A stretch of 64,000 nucleotides of DNA, taken from assembly GCA_014656015.1 (NCBI GenBank), contig BNBP01000001.1, positions 62,001-126,000 of the forward strand, given 5' to 3'. The DNA is from Streptomyces griseoaurantiacus. Lineage in GTDB: Bacteria; Actinomycetota; Actinomycetes; Streptomycetales; Streptomycetaceae. Shown in pieces: positions 1-8,207 of this stretch. The notes beneath the pieces were generated by a model. The model was not told where the DNA came from, searched no databases, and saw only the letters and a list, made by a program, of their open reading frames with translations. The number at the start of each line of letters is the position of its first letter. Position 1 is the first letter of the stretch. A program made the translations under genes and the position numbers.

Positions 1-351
1 GTAGAAGCTGGTGGCGTCATGGACGAACACCATGGCCGCCGAGGTCACCCCCCACAGGATCATGATGCGCACGATCGTCTTGCGCGTCCCCACCCTGGCC
101 AGCCACAGATTGCTCGGCACCTCGAAGATGACGTATCCGAGGAAGAAGATGCCGGCCGCCACTCCGTAGACATGCTCGCTGATGCCGATGTCCTGCTGCA
201 TCTGCAGCTTGGCGAAGCCGATGTTGACCCGGTCCAGATAGGCGAAGGTGTAGCACACGACCAGCAGCGGGATGATCCGCCGTGCCGCTTTCGCATACAG
301 AGCATCGCGCCGGGCGTCGTGCTCCACCGCGAGCGGGGACAGGGCTCTCAT
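1..351 (-). CDS. MFS permease, ACS-like, N-terminal fragment
   Basis: Translated from the ATG at 351 down to base 1, this is an open 117-codon fragment with no stop, so the gene continues off the left edge. It begins MRALSPLAVEHDARRDALYA and then shows YAKAARRIIPLLVVCYTF and AYLDRVNIGFAKLQMQQD. A short cytoplasmic head followed by 'LDRxNIGFA' is the hallmark of the anion:cation symporter branch of the major facilitator superfamily (tartrate, phthalate and 4-hydroxyphenylacetate permeases). The following GVAAGIFFLGYVIFEVPSNL is the conserved second membrane segment. The substrate is probably a carboxylate but cannot be named. It is divergent from the Lrp-type regulator starting at 510, which may control it. 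Family call is firm, substrate open. Confidence 0.85.
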   Translation of the reverse strand, partial: MRALSPLAVEHDARRDALYAKAARRIIPLLVVCYTFAYLDRVNIGFAKLQMQQDIGISEHVYGVAAGIFFLGYVIFEVPSNLWLARVGTRKTIVRIMILWGVTSAAMVFVHDATSFY

Positions 352-509
352 GGAAGCCTCCGGGATGTGTGAGTGAGCTTGCGCACGCATGAACACCGCG
401 TTGAAGATGGGGGCGGCGTGGGCGGCGATGCCGTTCAGAGTGGTCCCGAATCCCGTTCGTCCCGCCAACATGAAGGAAAATTGCGTCGAGCACGCGGGTG
501 GGACGGATT

Positions 510-1547
510 ATGACGAGTTCTGTCAGCCTGGGCGGAGTCCCGATCCTGAACGAGACCGACCTCGCCCTCACCGATGCGCTGCAGCTGAACCCACGCGTGA
601 GCTGGACCGCCCTGTCCGAGGTGCTGGAGCTGTCCCCGGTCACCCTGGCCCGCAGATGGCAGGCGCTCGTCCGGGCACGCACCGCATGGACGTGCATCAC
701 CCTGGAAGGCCCCAGTTTCCGGGGAGCGATCATCGAGGTGGCCTGCAAACCCGGCACGGCAGTGGACGTGGCCGCCGCCTTCAGCGCGCTGCCGCACGTC
801 GCCACCGTGGGCATCACGGTCGGCGAGTACGACCTGTTCGCCCTGGTGGTCTCCCCGACCGTCGATGCCATCTCCGCGGTGCTGCTGGACGGGCTGCCGA
901 TCACCCCCGACGTCACCCGGGTGAGCAGCCACGTCTACACGGGCATGCTGGGCGGAGGGCGTTGGAGGCACGGAGTGCTCAACCGCGCGCAATGCGAGCA
1001 GGTCCGCAGCGATCTGGGGCCGCCGCCCAAGGAACTGCGCCCGCTCAGCGTCGACGACAGAGCCCTGTACGTCGCCCTGGGAAGGGACGGGCGCCGCAGC
1101 TACACCGAGGTCGCACAGGACCTGGGGACCTCGCCGCAGGTGGTCAAGCGCCGCCTCGATCGGTTGCAGCGACGGGGCGAAGTCGCCTTCCGCTGCGATG
1201 TGGCGCGTCCCCTGGCCGGATGGCACGCCATGGCGATGCTGTGGCTGACGGCACCCGACGCCGAAGTCGGCGGCATCGGACGGGCGATCGGGGAGTGGCG
1301 GGAGACGCGCTTCTGCGCGCCCGTGGTCGGTCGCACCAATCTGTGTGTGATCGTCAGCCTGCGTTCGGTGGAACAGTTGGAAGAGATCGTGCTCAGACTG
1401 GCCGCAGAATATCCGCAGGTCACCATCGCCGAACGTCGTCTGGTGCTTCGGCAGGTGAAGGTGCACGGACGCCTGGTCGACGAGCACGGCAGGTCCACCG
1501 AGGTGATCCCGGTGGACCCGTGGGGCATGCTGGCCGGCAGAGCCTGA
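510..1547 (+). CDS. Lrp/AsnC-family regulator with two HTH domains
   Basis: A 345-residue protein built as two Lrp-like halves. The first helix-turn-helix lies at about residues 12-60 (LTDALQLNPRVSWTALSEVL) and a second at about 175-225 (LYVALGRDGRRSYTEVAQDL). Each is followed by a ligand-binding RAM-like sheet. Classical Lrp/AsnC proteins are half this length; doubled versions are common in actinomycetes and usually sense amino acids or related metabolites. I chose ATG 510 over the in-frame GTG at 498 because the purine-rich GGTGGGA lies 6-7 bases before 510. The neighbours are a divergent permease and, downstream on the other strand, a D-amino-acid dehydrogenase, so a role in uptake and use of an amino acid or its derivative is plausible (inference). 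Confidence 0.9.
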   Translation: MTSSVSLGGVPILNETDLALTDALQLNPRVSWTALSEVLELSPVTLARRWQALVRARTAWTCITLEGPSFRGAIIEVACKPGTAVDVAAAFSALPHVATVGITVGEYDLFALVVSPTVDAISAVLLDGLPITPDVTRVSSHVYTGMLGGGRWRHGVLNRAQCEQVRSDLGPPPKELRPLSVDDRALYVALGRDGRRSYTEVAQDLGTSPQVVKRRLDRLQRRGEVAFRCDVARPLAGWHAMAMLWLTAPDAEVGGIGRAIGEWRETRFCAPVVGRTNLCVIVSLRSVEQLEEIVLRLAAEYPQVTIAERRLVLRQVKVHGRLVDEHGRSTEVIPVDPWGMLAGRA

Positions 1548-1590
1548 GCGGCGAGGGGCACGCCCACCGGCTCCGGGCCGCCGTCCCGCG

Positions 1591-2850
1591 TCAGCGCAGC
1601 GGATCGAAGGGGCCCAGTTCCGCCGGTCGACGGCCGGTGACCACCTGCTCCGCGAGCAGGCGACCGGTCGCCGGTCCGAGAGTGATGCCCCACATGCCGT
1701 GCCCGCCGGCGGCGAACACACGTGGCGAGCGAGTGGCGCCGATGAGCGGCAGGCCGTCGGGGGTGCAGGGCCGCGAACCCACCCATTCGTCCTTGCGTAT
1801 GTCGAGGTCCGCTCCCTCCAGCAGCGGCCGGGCGGCGTCCACGAGGGCGTTGATCCGGCGGGCGTCCAAAGGCGCCTCGGGAGACCGGAACTCCATCATG
1901 CCCGCCACCCGCAGGAGCCGGCCCTCCAGCGGCGTGCAGGCCACACGCTGAGCGGGGAAGTACACCGGCGCCGAGGGCACCCGCTCCATGGGGACGCTGA
2001 AGCTGTAACCCCGTCCGGCCTGGATGAGGGAGCGCACGCCGAACCGATGGCCGAGGCGACGCAACCAGACACCGTTGGCGAGGACGACGGAGGCGACGTG
2101 ATCCACTCTGCCGTCCGCCGTGCGGACCTGAACTCCTCGGCCGTCGTCCGACACCTCGGTGACCTCCGCACCGATCCGGACATCGCCGCCACGGGCACGG
2201 ACCGCGGCGGCGAGGGCGTGCACGTAGGCCCCCGGGTCGACATAGCGCTGCCCGTGCAGCCGCAGCGCCGCGCCGACCTTCGCGGACAGCGCCGGTTCGA
2301 CCTCCCGAGCCTCGTCACCACCGAGCACGTCGAACTCGATGCTCTGTCCCGAAGACCGTATGTGCTCCAGTTCGTCCAGCAGCACCTTGCGCTCCTGCGT
2401 ACTGCCGTACGCGGCGAGGAACGAGCCCGCGGGGACGGTCTCGGCAGCGACACCGCCCTCCGACAGGGCGTCGAAGCTCGACAGCGCCAGCCGGTTGATC
2501 GGCACCAGCGACCGCATCGCGCGTTTCCACCTGGCGGTGGTGCTGTGGCGTGCGAAGCCCGCAAGGAAGCGCAGCAGCTGGAGATCGCCGCTCAACGGGA
2601 CGTAGACGGGCGAGGAAGGGCTCAGTACGGCCCGCAGGCCATAGCGCACAACGGCGGGTTCGGGCAGGGGCGTGGCGAGTCCGGGGGTGATCCATCCTGC
2701 GTTGCCCCATGAGGATCCGGCGGCCACGTCAGCGCGTTCGAGCACGGTGACGGTGGCGCCGAGTTCCTGCAGGAACCAGGCGGTGGAGAGGCCGACCATG
2801 CCTGCGCCCACGACGGCGACACGGTCGGGACCAGGGGAGGAGAACCGCAT
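1591..2850 (-). CDS. FAD-dependent D-amino-acid dehydrogenase-like oxidoreductase (DadA/DAO family)
   Basis: A 419-residue flavoprotein. The N-terminal dinucleotide fold VAVVGAGMVGLSTAWFL sits at about residues 10-26, followed by GSSWGNAGWITPG, which matches the S-x-x-N-A-G segment of the DadA family. The C-terminal GGHGMWGITLGPATGRLLAE is the family's second FAD contact. The family oxidises D-amino acids or related secondary amines to oxo acids, passing electrons to the membrane chain. Start ATG 2850 follows AAGGAAG at a good distance; a 37-codon in-frame upstream extension lacks family similarity. It is divergent from a PucR regulator (start 3026) with a clean palindrome between them, so the two are probably a regulator-target pair. 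The exact substrate cannot be read from the sequence. Confidence 0.88.
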   Translation of the reverse strand: MRFSSPGPDRVAVVGAGMVGLSTAWFLQELGATVTVLERADVAAGSSWGNAGWITPGLATPLPEPAVVRYGLRAVLSPSSPVYVPLSGDLQLLRFLAGFARHSTTARWKRAMRSLVPINRLALSSFDALSEGGVAAETVPAGSFLAAYGSTQERKVLLDELEHIRSSGQSIEFDVLGGDEAREVEPALSAKVGAALRLHGQRYVDPGAYVHALAAAVRARGGDVRIGAEVTEVSDDGRGVQVRTADGRVDHVASVVLANGVWLRRLGHRFGVRSLIQAGRGYSFSVPMERVPSAPVYFPAQRVACTPLEGRLLRVAGMMEFRSPEAPLDARRINALVDAARPLLEGADLDIRKDEWVGSRPCTPDGLPLIGATRSPRVFAAGGHGMWGITLGPATGRLLAEQVVTGRRPAELGPFDPLR

Positions 2851-2944
2851 TGTGCTTCCTTCCGTTTCGACGGCAACGGTGTCGATCCTGGGTGGGCGGG
2901 CCGCCGCTGTCTTCGTCGTGATCCGCTCATGACCGCCGTGGTGC

Positions 2945-2961
2945 TTGTGCCACGGGCACAA
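2945..2961. promoter_or_regulatory. Palindrome TTGTGCC-ACG-GGCACAA, likely PucR operator
   Basis: Seven-base arms match perfectly around a three-base centre, midway between the divergent D-amino-acid dehydrogenase (start 2850) and the PucR regulator (start 3026). Position and symmetry suggest the binding site of the adjacent regulator; the regulator-site link is inference. Confidence 0.5.
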
Positions 2962-3025
2962 AGGGGTGATGCAGAATGCGCATCATGCGCAGTGAAGTCG
3001 TCGTCCTTCGGACCAGGGTCCGGCC

Positions 3026-4594
3026 GTGATCACTCTCACCGACCTTGTCACCTCTCTCGGTGCCGGACTGCTGCGCCTGGTCGTCGCGGGGCCGGGCGCC
3101 GAGATCCGCGATGTCGTGCTGGCGGAGCCCGGTGAGGGCGCGGGACAGCCGGGCGATCTCGTCCTGGGCGTGGGCGTCACGCACCCGCATGCGGCTGCGG
3201 AGCTCGCGGAACGAGCTGCCGCGGCGGGAGCGGAAGGACTCGTGTTGAAGGCCGCCGTGATCAGGACTTCGGGGATCGGCGACCTCGCCGAGCGCCTCGG
3301 CCTGGCCCTCGTGGAGCTGCAACCGCACGTGTCGTGGACGGGCGCTGTCTGGCTCCTGCGCAGTGTCATCGACCGCGGGGCGGGAACGGACGCGGACGCC
3401 GCGGGTGTGCGCGGCACCCTCTTCGCCCTCGCGGATGCGGCAGCGGACATCGTCGAGGCCCCCGTGACCGTGGAGGACGCCCACTCGCGCGTCCTCGCCT
3501 ACTCCGCACGCCAGGAGATCACGGACTCCGCGCGGGTCTCGACGATCGTGGGCCGACGGGTGCCTGCCGAGGTGACCGCGCACTTCAGAGCCCGCGGCGT
3601 CTACCGCCGGCTCGCCAGTTCCAGTGAGCCGGTGCTGACTCCTCCAGGGCCGGACGGCCTGCTGCCACGGCTGATCATTCCCGTTCGTGCCGCGGGCGAA
3701 TGGCTCGGTTCGATCTGGGCCGTGGCCGAGAAGCCGGTGCCTCCGGAACGTATTCGCGAACTCGAAGGAGTGGGGTCCGCTCTTGCCCTGCACCTGCTGC
3801 ACCTGCGCGCGGACGCCGGTCTGGGGCGCCGGATGCTGGAAGGCCGCCTGTCCGCCGTGCTGCGCCATGGGGAGCGGGAGGCGGCGTCCGTGCTGCCGCC
3901 GGGCCCGTGGCGCGTCATCGTGCTGGGCGCCCCGGACGGGGTGCGGGACGTGGGCACGCACGCCCTCGTCTGGGAATCCGTCGCCCGTCGAGCCGGCTGG
4001 GAGCAGCCGCTCACGGTGGAGCTCGACGGTCTTCTGTACTGCCTGGTGAGCGACGGCGGCAACGGCCCCGCCACGACACCTCGCCCGGGTTCCGTGCGCT
4101 GGCTGCGGAACATCCTCGGCGAGTCGTCCCCGCACGACCGCAGTTCGTACGCCGTCATGGGCGGCCTGGCGCACGCGCCCGAGGAGATTCCCCGTTCGCG
4201 TGGCGAGGCCGCCGAGCTGAGCCGGCTGGTCACGGCGGGCCGACTGCCGACCGCCGCGTCCAGTGGACTCATCCGGGTGGAGGACGTCTGGGACGCCCTC
4301 GTGGTGGAACGGGCCCAGGCGGCAACGCGGATCGAAGCGGGCCTGCTCGGCGGCCCGCTCGCAGCCCTCTCGGCCCATGACAGGGAGCACGGGACCGCGC
4401 ACCTGGCGACGCTCACCGCGTGGCTGGACTTCCACGGCGACCCCAGAGGCGCCGCTCACGCCCTGCGCATACATCCCAACACGCTGCGTTACCGCATGCG
4501 GCGCCTTGGGGAAGTGGCTCCGGTGGATCTTTCCTCGCCGCGCGTACGACTGGCTCTCCGGCTCCAACTCGGGGCCATGGAGGCCGCGCGCTGA
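3026..4594 (+). CDS. PucR-family transcriptional regulator
   Basis: A 522-residue protein with the PucR layout. An N-terminal PucR sensing domain occupies about residues 1-130, a GAF-like middle 140-260, and a C-terminal helix-turn-helix about 460-515 (HALRIHPNTLRYRMRRLGEV, the PucR C-terminal HTH signature). Members activate purine, amino-acid and GABA catabolism genes in response to pathway metabolites. The start is the GTG at 3026; the divergent dehydrogenase is the obvious target. Nothing in the protein looks broken. The ligand is unknown, but a D-amino acid or imino acid is a reasonable guess given the neighbour. Confidence 0.9.
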   Translation: MITLTDLVTSLGAGLLRLVVAGPGAEIRDVVLAEPGEGAGQPGDLVLGVGVTHPHAAAELAERAAAAGAEGLVLKAAVIRTSGIGDLAERLGLALVELQPHVSWTGAVWLLRSVIDRGAGTDADAAGVRGTLFALADAAADIVEAPVTVEDAHSRVLAYSARQEITDSARVSTIVGRRVPAEVTAHFRARGVYRRLASSSEPVLTPPGPDGLLPRLIIPVRAAGEWLGSIWAVAEKPVPPERIRELEGVGSALALHLLHLRADAGLGRRMLEGRLSAVLRHGEREAASVLPPGPWRVIVLGAPDGVRDVGTHALVWESVARRAGWEQPLTVELDGLLYCLVSDGGNGPATTPRPGSVRWLRNILGESSPHDRSSYAVMGGLAHAPEEIPRSRGEAAELSRLVTAGRLPTAASSGLIRVEDVWDALVVERAQAATRIEAGLLGGPLAALSAHDREHGTAHLATLTAWLDFHGDPRGAAHALRIHPNTLRYRMRRLGEVAPVDLSSPRVRLALRLQLGAMEAAR

Positions 4595-5033
4595 GGCACC
4601 CTGTGCCGGCGGCCTCGGGCGGCTCGACGCGCACAGTCGGACTCGGCTTCGTGGAGCCGTGGGGAAGGACTCCGGCCACGCCGGATGTCCGCGGCGGCGG
4701 CACCACTGAGCAATCGATTGCGCAGGTGGGTGCGGCTTGTCGGCCTCGAGAGTGGAAAGCGGGGCGCAGCGCGGCGAAATGCCTGGAGACAATCGATTGC
4801 GCATGCTCTTGCGGAGGCCAATGTGCGCCGTCTAGTGTGAAACGAAGTCGCCACGGCTCGTCCTTGGCTTCGACTTGGTTCCGCGTCGACTGTCATGGCG
4901 CCTTGGGAAGACAAGTCCTGGGGGCCACACCCCGCACCCCGCACTCCCGGATGCCCGCGCCCGAAGAGCCGTCGGGTCGGCATCCCCGCGCCGGTCAGAG
5001 CCGGACGCCGCATCACCTCAGATGGGACAACAC
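4595..5033. promoter_or_regulatory. Intergenic region with two CAATCGATTGCGCA operator-like sites
   Basis: This 439-base non-coding stretch lies between pucR and the CoA-transferase gene. The 14-mer CAATCGATTGCGCA occurs twice in direct orientation, at 4711-4724 and 4790-4803, with centres 79 bases apart. Its core CAATCGATTG is a perfect palindrome with a central CG; the first copy extends to GCAATCGATTGC. A central-CpG palindrome is the standard shape of LacI-family operators, and a LacI-type gene ends this gene set at 7064. Two spaced sites could support repression by looping. No other convincing gene is present in the interval. Confidence 0.65.
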
Positions 5034-6212
5034 ATGCTTTCGGGTCTCCGCGTCGTGAGCTTCACCCATTTCCTCCAGGGCCCCTCGACGAGCCAGATAC
5101 TGGCCGACCTCGGGGCCGAGGTCATCAAGGTCGAACCACCGAGCGGTGCCTTCGAGCGGACTTGGTCGGGCCCCGACGCGTACCTGGGTGACACCAGCGT
5201 CTTCTTCCTTCTCGGGAACCGGAACACCAAGAGCATCGCGGTCGACCTCAAGGCGCCGGAGTCGCGCGAGGCGCTCGACAGACTGCTGGCCACCGCCGAC
5301 GTGGTGGTCGAGAACTTCCGGCCCGGCGCGATGGACCGCCTGGGGTTCGGATACGAGCGGCTGAAGTCCCTGAACCCACGGCTGGTCTACTGCTCCCTCT
5401 CGGGCTATGGTCCCGACGGGCCCTACCGTGACCGGCCTGGCCAGGACGTCCTCATTCAGGCACTCTCAGGGCTGGCCGCAGCCACTGGGACCGCCGACGG
5501 GCCTCCCACGCCGGTGGGCGCGTCGCTCGTCGATCAGCACGGCGCCGTCCTCGGAGCCATGGGCATCCTGGCCGCCCTGCAGGGGCGCGAACGTACGGGC
5601 GAGGGCTGCAAGGTCGAGAGCAACCTGCTGAACGCGGCACTCGACCTGCAGATCGAACCGCTCGCCTACCATCTGAACGGTTTCAAGGGAGAACGCAGCG
5701 CCTCCGGCGTCTCGTCCATGTACTACAAGGCTCCCTACGGCGTCTTCGCGACGGCGGACAGCCACCTCTGCATCTCCCTCACCAGCCTCCCCGCCCTGCA
5801 CACGCTCTTCGACGACCCGGGGTTCGACGACATCGCAGAAGACGAGTCCTACGCCCGCCGGGAGCAGGTCAACGCGCGAGTCGCCAAGCACATGCGCCGG
5901 CGGACGACCGCGGACTGGACCGCCCGGCTGACCGCCCACAAGATCTGGTTCTCACAGGTCAACACCTACGACGACGTCGTCACGGATCCGCAGGTGGTCC
6001 ACAACCGTTCGATCGTCAGCTTCGAACACCCCGACGCGGGCACGGTCCGCGTGCTGGGCCACCCGGTCACCTATGACGGAGAGCGCCCCGGTGTCCATGC
6101 CGTACCGCCCGCACTCGGAGCCGATACCGCGACGGTCCTGGAGTCGCTGGGCTACACCGCGCAGGAAATCGATGTCCTCGCGCAGAAGGGGGCGCTGCAC
6201 CGTGCCGGCTGA
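5034..6212 (+). CDS. CaiB/BaiF family CoA-transferase
   Basis: A 392-residue class III CoA-transferase. It opens MLSGLRVVSFTHFLQGPSTS and ILADLGAEVIKVEPPSG, the family's characteristic first segment. NRNTKSIAVDLKAPE and FRPGAMDRLG follow. The aspartate in RPGQDVLIQALSG occupies the position of the catalytic Asp that forms the mixed anhydride. Such enzymes move CoA between carboxylic acids, for example carnitine, formate or bile acids. ATG 5034 gives normal family length; longer upstream readings add unrelated residues. The stop overlaps the next gene by 11 bases, so both are one operon, probably activating an acid to its CoA ester for the hydratase. Two LacI-type sites lie upstream. Substrate unknown. 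Confidence 0.9.
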   Translation: MLSGLRVVSFTHFLQGPSTSQILADLGAEVIKVEPPSGAFERTWSGPDAYLGDTSVFFLLGNRNTKSIAVDLKAPESREALDRLLATADVVVENFRPGAMDRLGFGYERLKSLNPRLVYCSLSGYGPDGPYRDRPGQDVLIQALSGLAAATGTADGPPTPVGASLVDQHGAVLGAMGILAALQGRERTGEGCKVESNLLNAALDLQIEPLAYHLNGFKGERSASGVSSMYYKAPYGVFATADSHLCISLTSLPALHTLFDDPGFDDIAEDESYARREQVNARVAKHMRRRTTADWTARLTAHKIWFSQVNTYDDVVTDPQVVHNRSIVSFEHPDAGTVRVLGHPVTYDGERPGVHAVPPALGADTATVLESLGYTAQEIDVLAQKGALHRAG

Positions 6213-6999
6213 GCAGACGAGCAAGCCCAGGACCGAGGATCTTCCCGTCCTGACCGAGATCCGCGACCAGACGCTGGCCATCCGGTTGAACCGGCCCCGC
6301 AAGTACAACGCGTTCAACTCCGAGATGCTCCAGCTGGTCACCTCGGCGCTGCTCGACGCCGACGCCGACCCGGCCGTACGCGCCGTGATCATCACCGGCA
6401 ACGGCCCGGCCTTCGCCGCGGGCGCCGACATCGGCGAGTACGCGAGCGCCGACAGCGAGGAGTTCCAGGCGTTCACCACCCGTGCCAATGCCATGTGCGA
6501 CACGATCGCCGGCCTCCGGCTCCCCGTCATCGCCGCCGTTCACGGCCTGGCCCTGGGAGGGGGCTTCGAGGTCGTGCTGAGCTGCGACCTGGTGGTGGCC
6601 GACACCACAGCCTCGTTCGGCCTGCCGGAAATCTCGCTGGGCCTGATGCCCGGTTGGGGAGGCACCCAGCGGCTGACCCGGCACGTGGGAATCAACCGCG
6701 CCAAGGAAATGATCATGACGGGTGCGCGTATCTCCGGCGAACGGGCCCACGCACTCGGCATTGTCACCCATGTCAGTGATGACGGCACCGCTCTCCTGCG
6801 CGCGCAGCACATCGCCGACGAGCTCGCGCGGGGACCGGGCCACGCGATCGCGGCGATCAAGGCCGCCGTGGGGTGCACCACCACCGCCGGGTTCACGACC
6901 GAACAACAGCACCTGCACGCCCTGTTCAACACGGCTGACGCGCGGGAAGGCATCCGGGCCTTCGTGGAGAAGCGTCCCGCGGAGTTCGGCGCACGCTGA
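6202..6999 (+). CDS. Enoyl-CoA hydratase/isomerase (crotonase family)
   Basis: A 265-residue crotonase-fold protein. The oxyanion hole is visible as FAAGADIGEY. Both catalytic glutamates of true hydratases appear present: one in LALGGGFEVVLSCDLVVA and the other in FGLPEISLGLMPGWGG. It should hydrate a 2-enoyl-CoA or act on a close analogue. I start it at GTG 6202, inside the end of the CoA-transferase, because GAAGGGGG sits 10 bases upstream and the protein then has family length; the longer upstream reading is the shadow of the transferase. The 11-base overlap implies translational coupling. Together the two genes look like activation plus hydration steps of an acid degradation route. Confidence 0.9.
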   Translation: MPAEQTSKPRTEDLPVLTEIRDQTLAIRLNRPRKYNAFNSEMLQLVTSALLDADADPAVRAVIITGNGPAFAAGADIGEYASADSEEFQAFTTRANAMCDTIAGLRLPVIAAVHGLALGGGFEVVLSCDLVVADTTASFGLPEISLGLMPGWGGTQRLTRHVGINRAKEMIMTGARISGERAHALGIVTHVSDDGTALLRAQHIADELARGPGHAIAAIKAAVGCTTTAGFTTEQQHLHALFNTADAREGIRAFVEKRPAEFGAR

Positions 7000-7063
7000 T
7001 GCTCTCTCGGCTCTGTCCCGACCACCGGTCCCGGGTCCGGCCGACTTGTAGAATGCCCTGACC

Positions 7064-8080
7064 ATGGCAGGACTCAAAGACGTCGCGGCGGCCGCGGGCG
7101 TATCCGTATCGGTGGCCTCCCGCGTGCTGACCGCGGATGCCAAGGCCCGGATCCATCCCGACACGCGTCAGCGGGTCCTGGCTGTCGCGGGGGAGATCGG
7201 GTACGTCCCGAGCCACCGTGCCCGCGCCCTGCGCATGTCCAGGGCCGGGGCCCTGGCGTTGATCGTTCCCGATGTCAACAACGCCGTCTTCGCGCCTTTG
7301 CTGGCCGGCGTGGACGAGGTCGCGACCTCACGATCCGTCAGCGTGCTGCTGGGACAGCTCGATGGCCCGCGGGCGGGAAAGCGCGAGTTGGACGCGCTCG
7401 TAGGGAAGGGCCGGGTCGATGGGGTGGTCCTCCAGCGGCGGGAGGACTTCACGGACCGCATGCTGGCATCGACCCTGGACATCGACGTACCCGTCGTACT
7501 GTTCAACTCCCGTCTGAAGGGCCGCACCGGTTCGGTGCTTCTCGACGACGTCGAAACCGCGCGGATCGCCACCCGGCATCTGCTCGACCTCGGGCACGAG
7601 CACCTCGGATTCGTCGGCGGAACCGTTCGGCATGACGCGGCGGCCCGCAGGTTCACGGGTTTTCGGGCCGCGATGCGCGCTGCCGGGCGCTCCGTCGCCA
7701 AGTCCGCCGTCGTCGCCGCGGGATGGGAGGCCGATGCGGGCATGGCCGCTGCGGAGCGACTGCTGGGTACGCCCTCACCTCCCACCGGCCTGGTGGTGGC
7801 CAGTGTGAACGCCGCTTTCGGCGTTGTCTCCTGGGCGAGCCGCGCCGGAATACGCGTTCCGGAGGAGCTCTCGGTGGTGGCCATCCAGGACACCTGGATG
7901 GCCGAGGTGTACTGCCCGCCGGTGACAGTCGTACGCATGCCGATGCAAGAGGCGGGTGCCGCCGCCACGTCCATGCTGCTCGACCACATCGATGGAGCCC
8001 CCCTGGCTGACCTGGTGCTCCGCACACCGGTTCCGGAACTCGTGGTCCGTGGTACGACAGGGCCGCCGTCGACGACGTGA
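7064..8080 (+). CDS. LacI-family transcriptional regulator
   Basis: A 338-residue repressor with the N-terminal LacI helix-turn-helix (MAGLKDVAAAAGVSVSVASR, residues 1-20; hinge near 50-60) and a periplasmic-binding-like effector domain (ALALIVPDVNNAVFAPLLAG onward). The start is the ATG at 7064; a TAGAAT hexamer ends nine bases before it, so the transcript leader may be only about three bases long. It follows the CoA-transferase/hydratase pair on the same strand with a 64-base gap and probably controls it through the paired palindromes at 4711 and 4790. Effector unknown; a carbohydrate or an acid metabolite would fit. Confidence 0.9.
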   Translation: MAGLKDVAAAAGVSVSVASRVLTADAKARIHPDTRQRVLAVAGEIGYVPSHRARALRMSRAGALALIVPDVNNAVFAPLLAGVDEVATSRSVSVLLGQLDGPRAGKRELDALVGKGRVDGVVLQRREDFTDRMLASTLDIDVPVVLFNSRLKGRTGSVLLDDVETARIATRHLLDLGHEHLGFVGGTVRHDAAARRFTGFRAAMRAAGRSVAKSAVVAAGWEADAGMAAAERLLGTPSPPTGLVVASVNAAFGVVSWASRAGIRVPEELSVVAIQDTWMAEVYCPPVTVVRMPMQEAGAAATSMLLDHIDGAPLADLVLRTPVPELVVRGTTGPPSTT

Positions 8081-8207
8081 GGCGGCGCCTCGGCGGGGGT
8101 GGGCAACTGCCGTGGGACGTGCCGCCCGCCACCACGGCAAGAGGGCCGTCGGCGGGTACGGCGCTGTACGAACTGCCTTCGGAGTGGTTGAGGTTCGCTG
8201 CGGACTG

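Noticed and set aside
2927..4804. A 625-residue frame antisense to the PucR gene
   Set aside because: Composition is Arg/Pro/His-rich without domains and it covers a well-supported regulator and an operator region.
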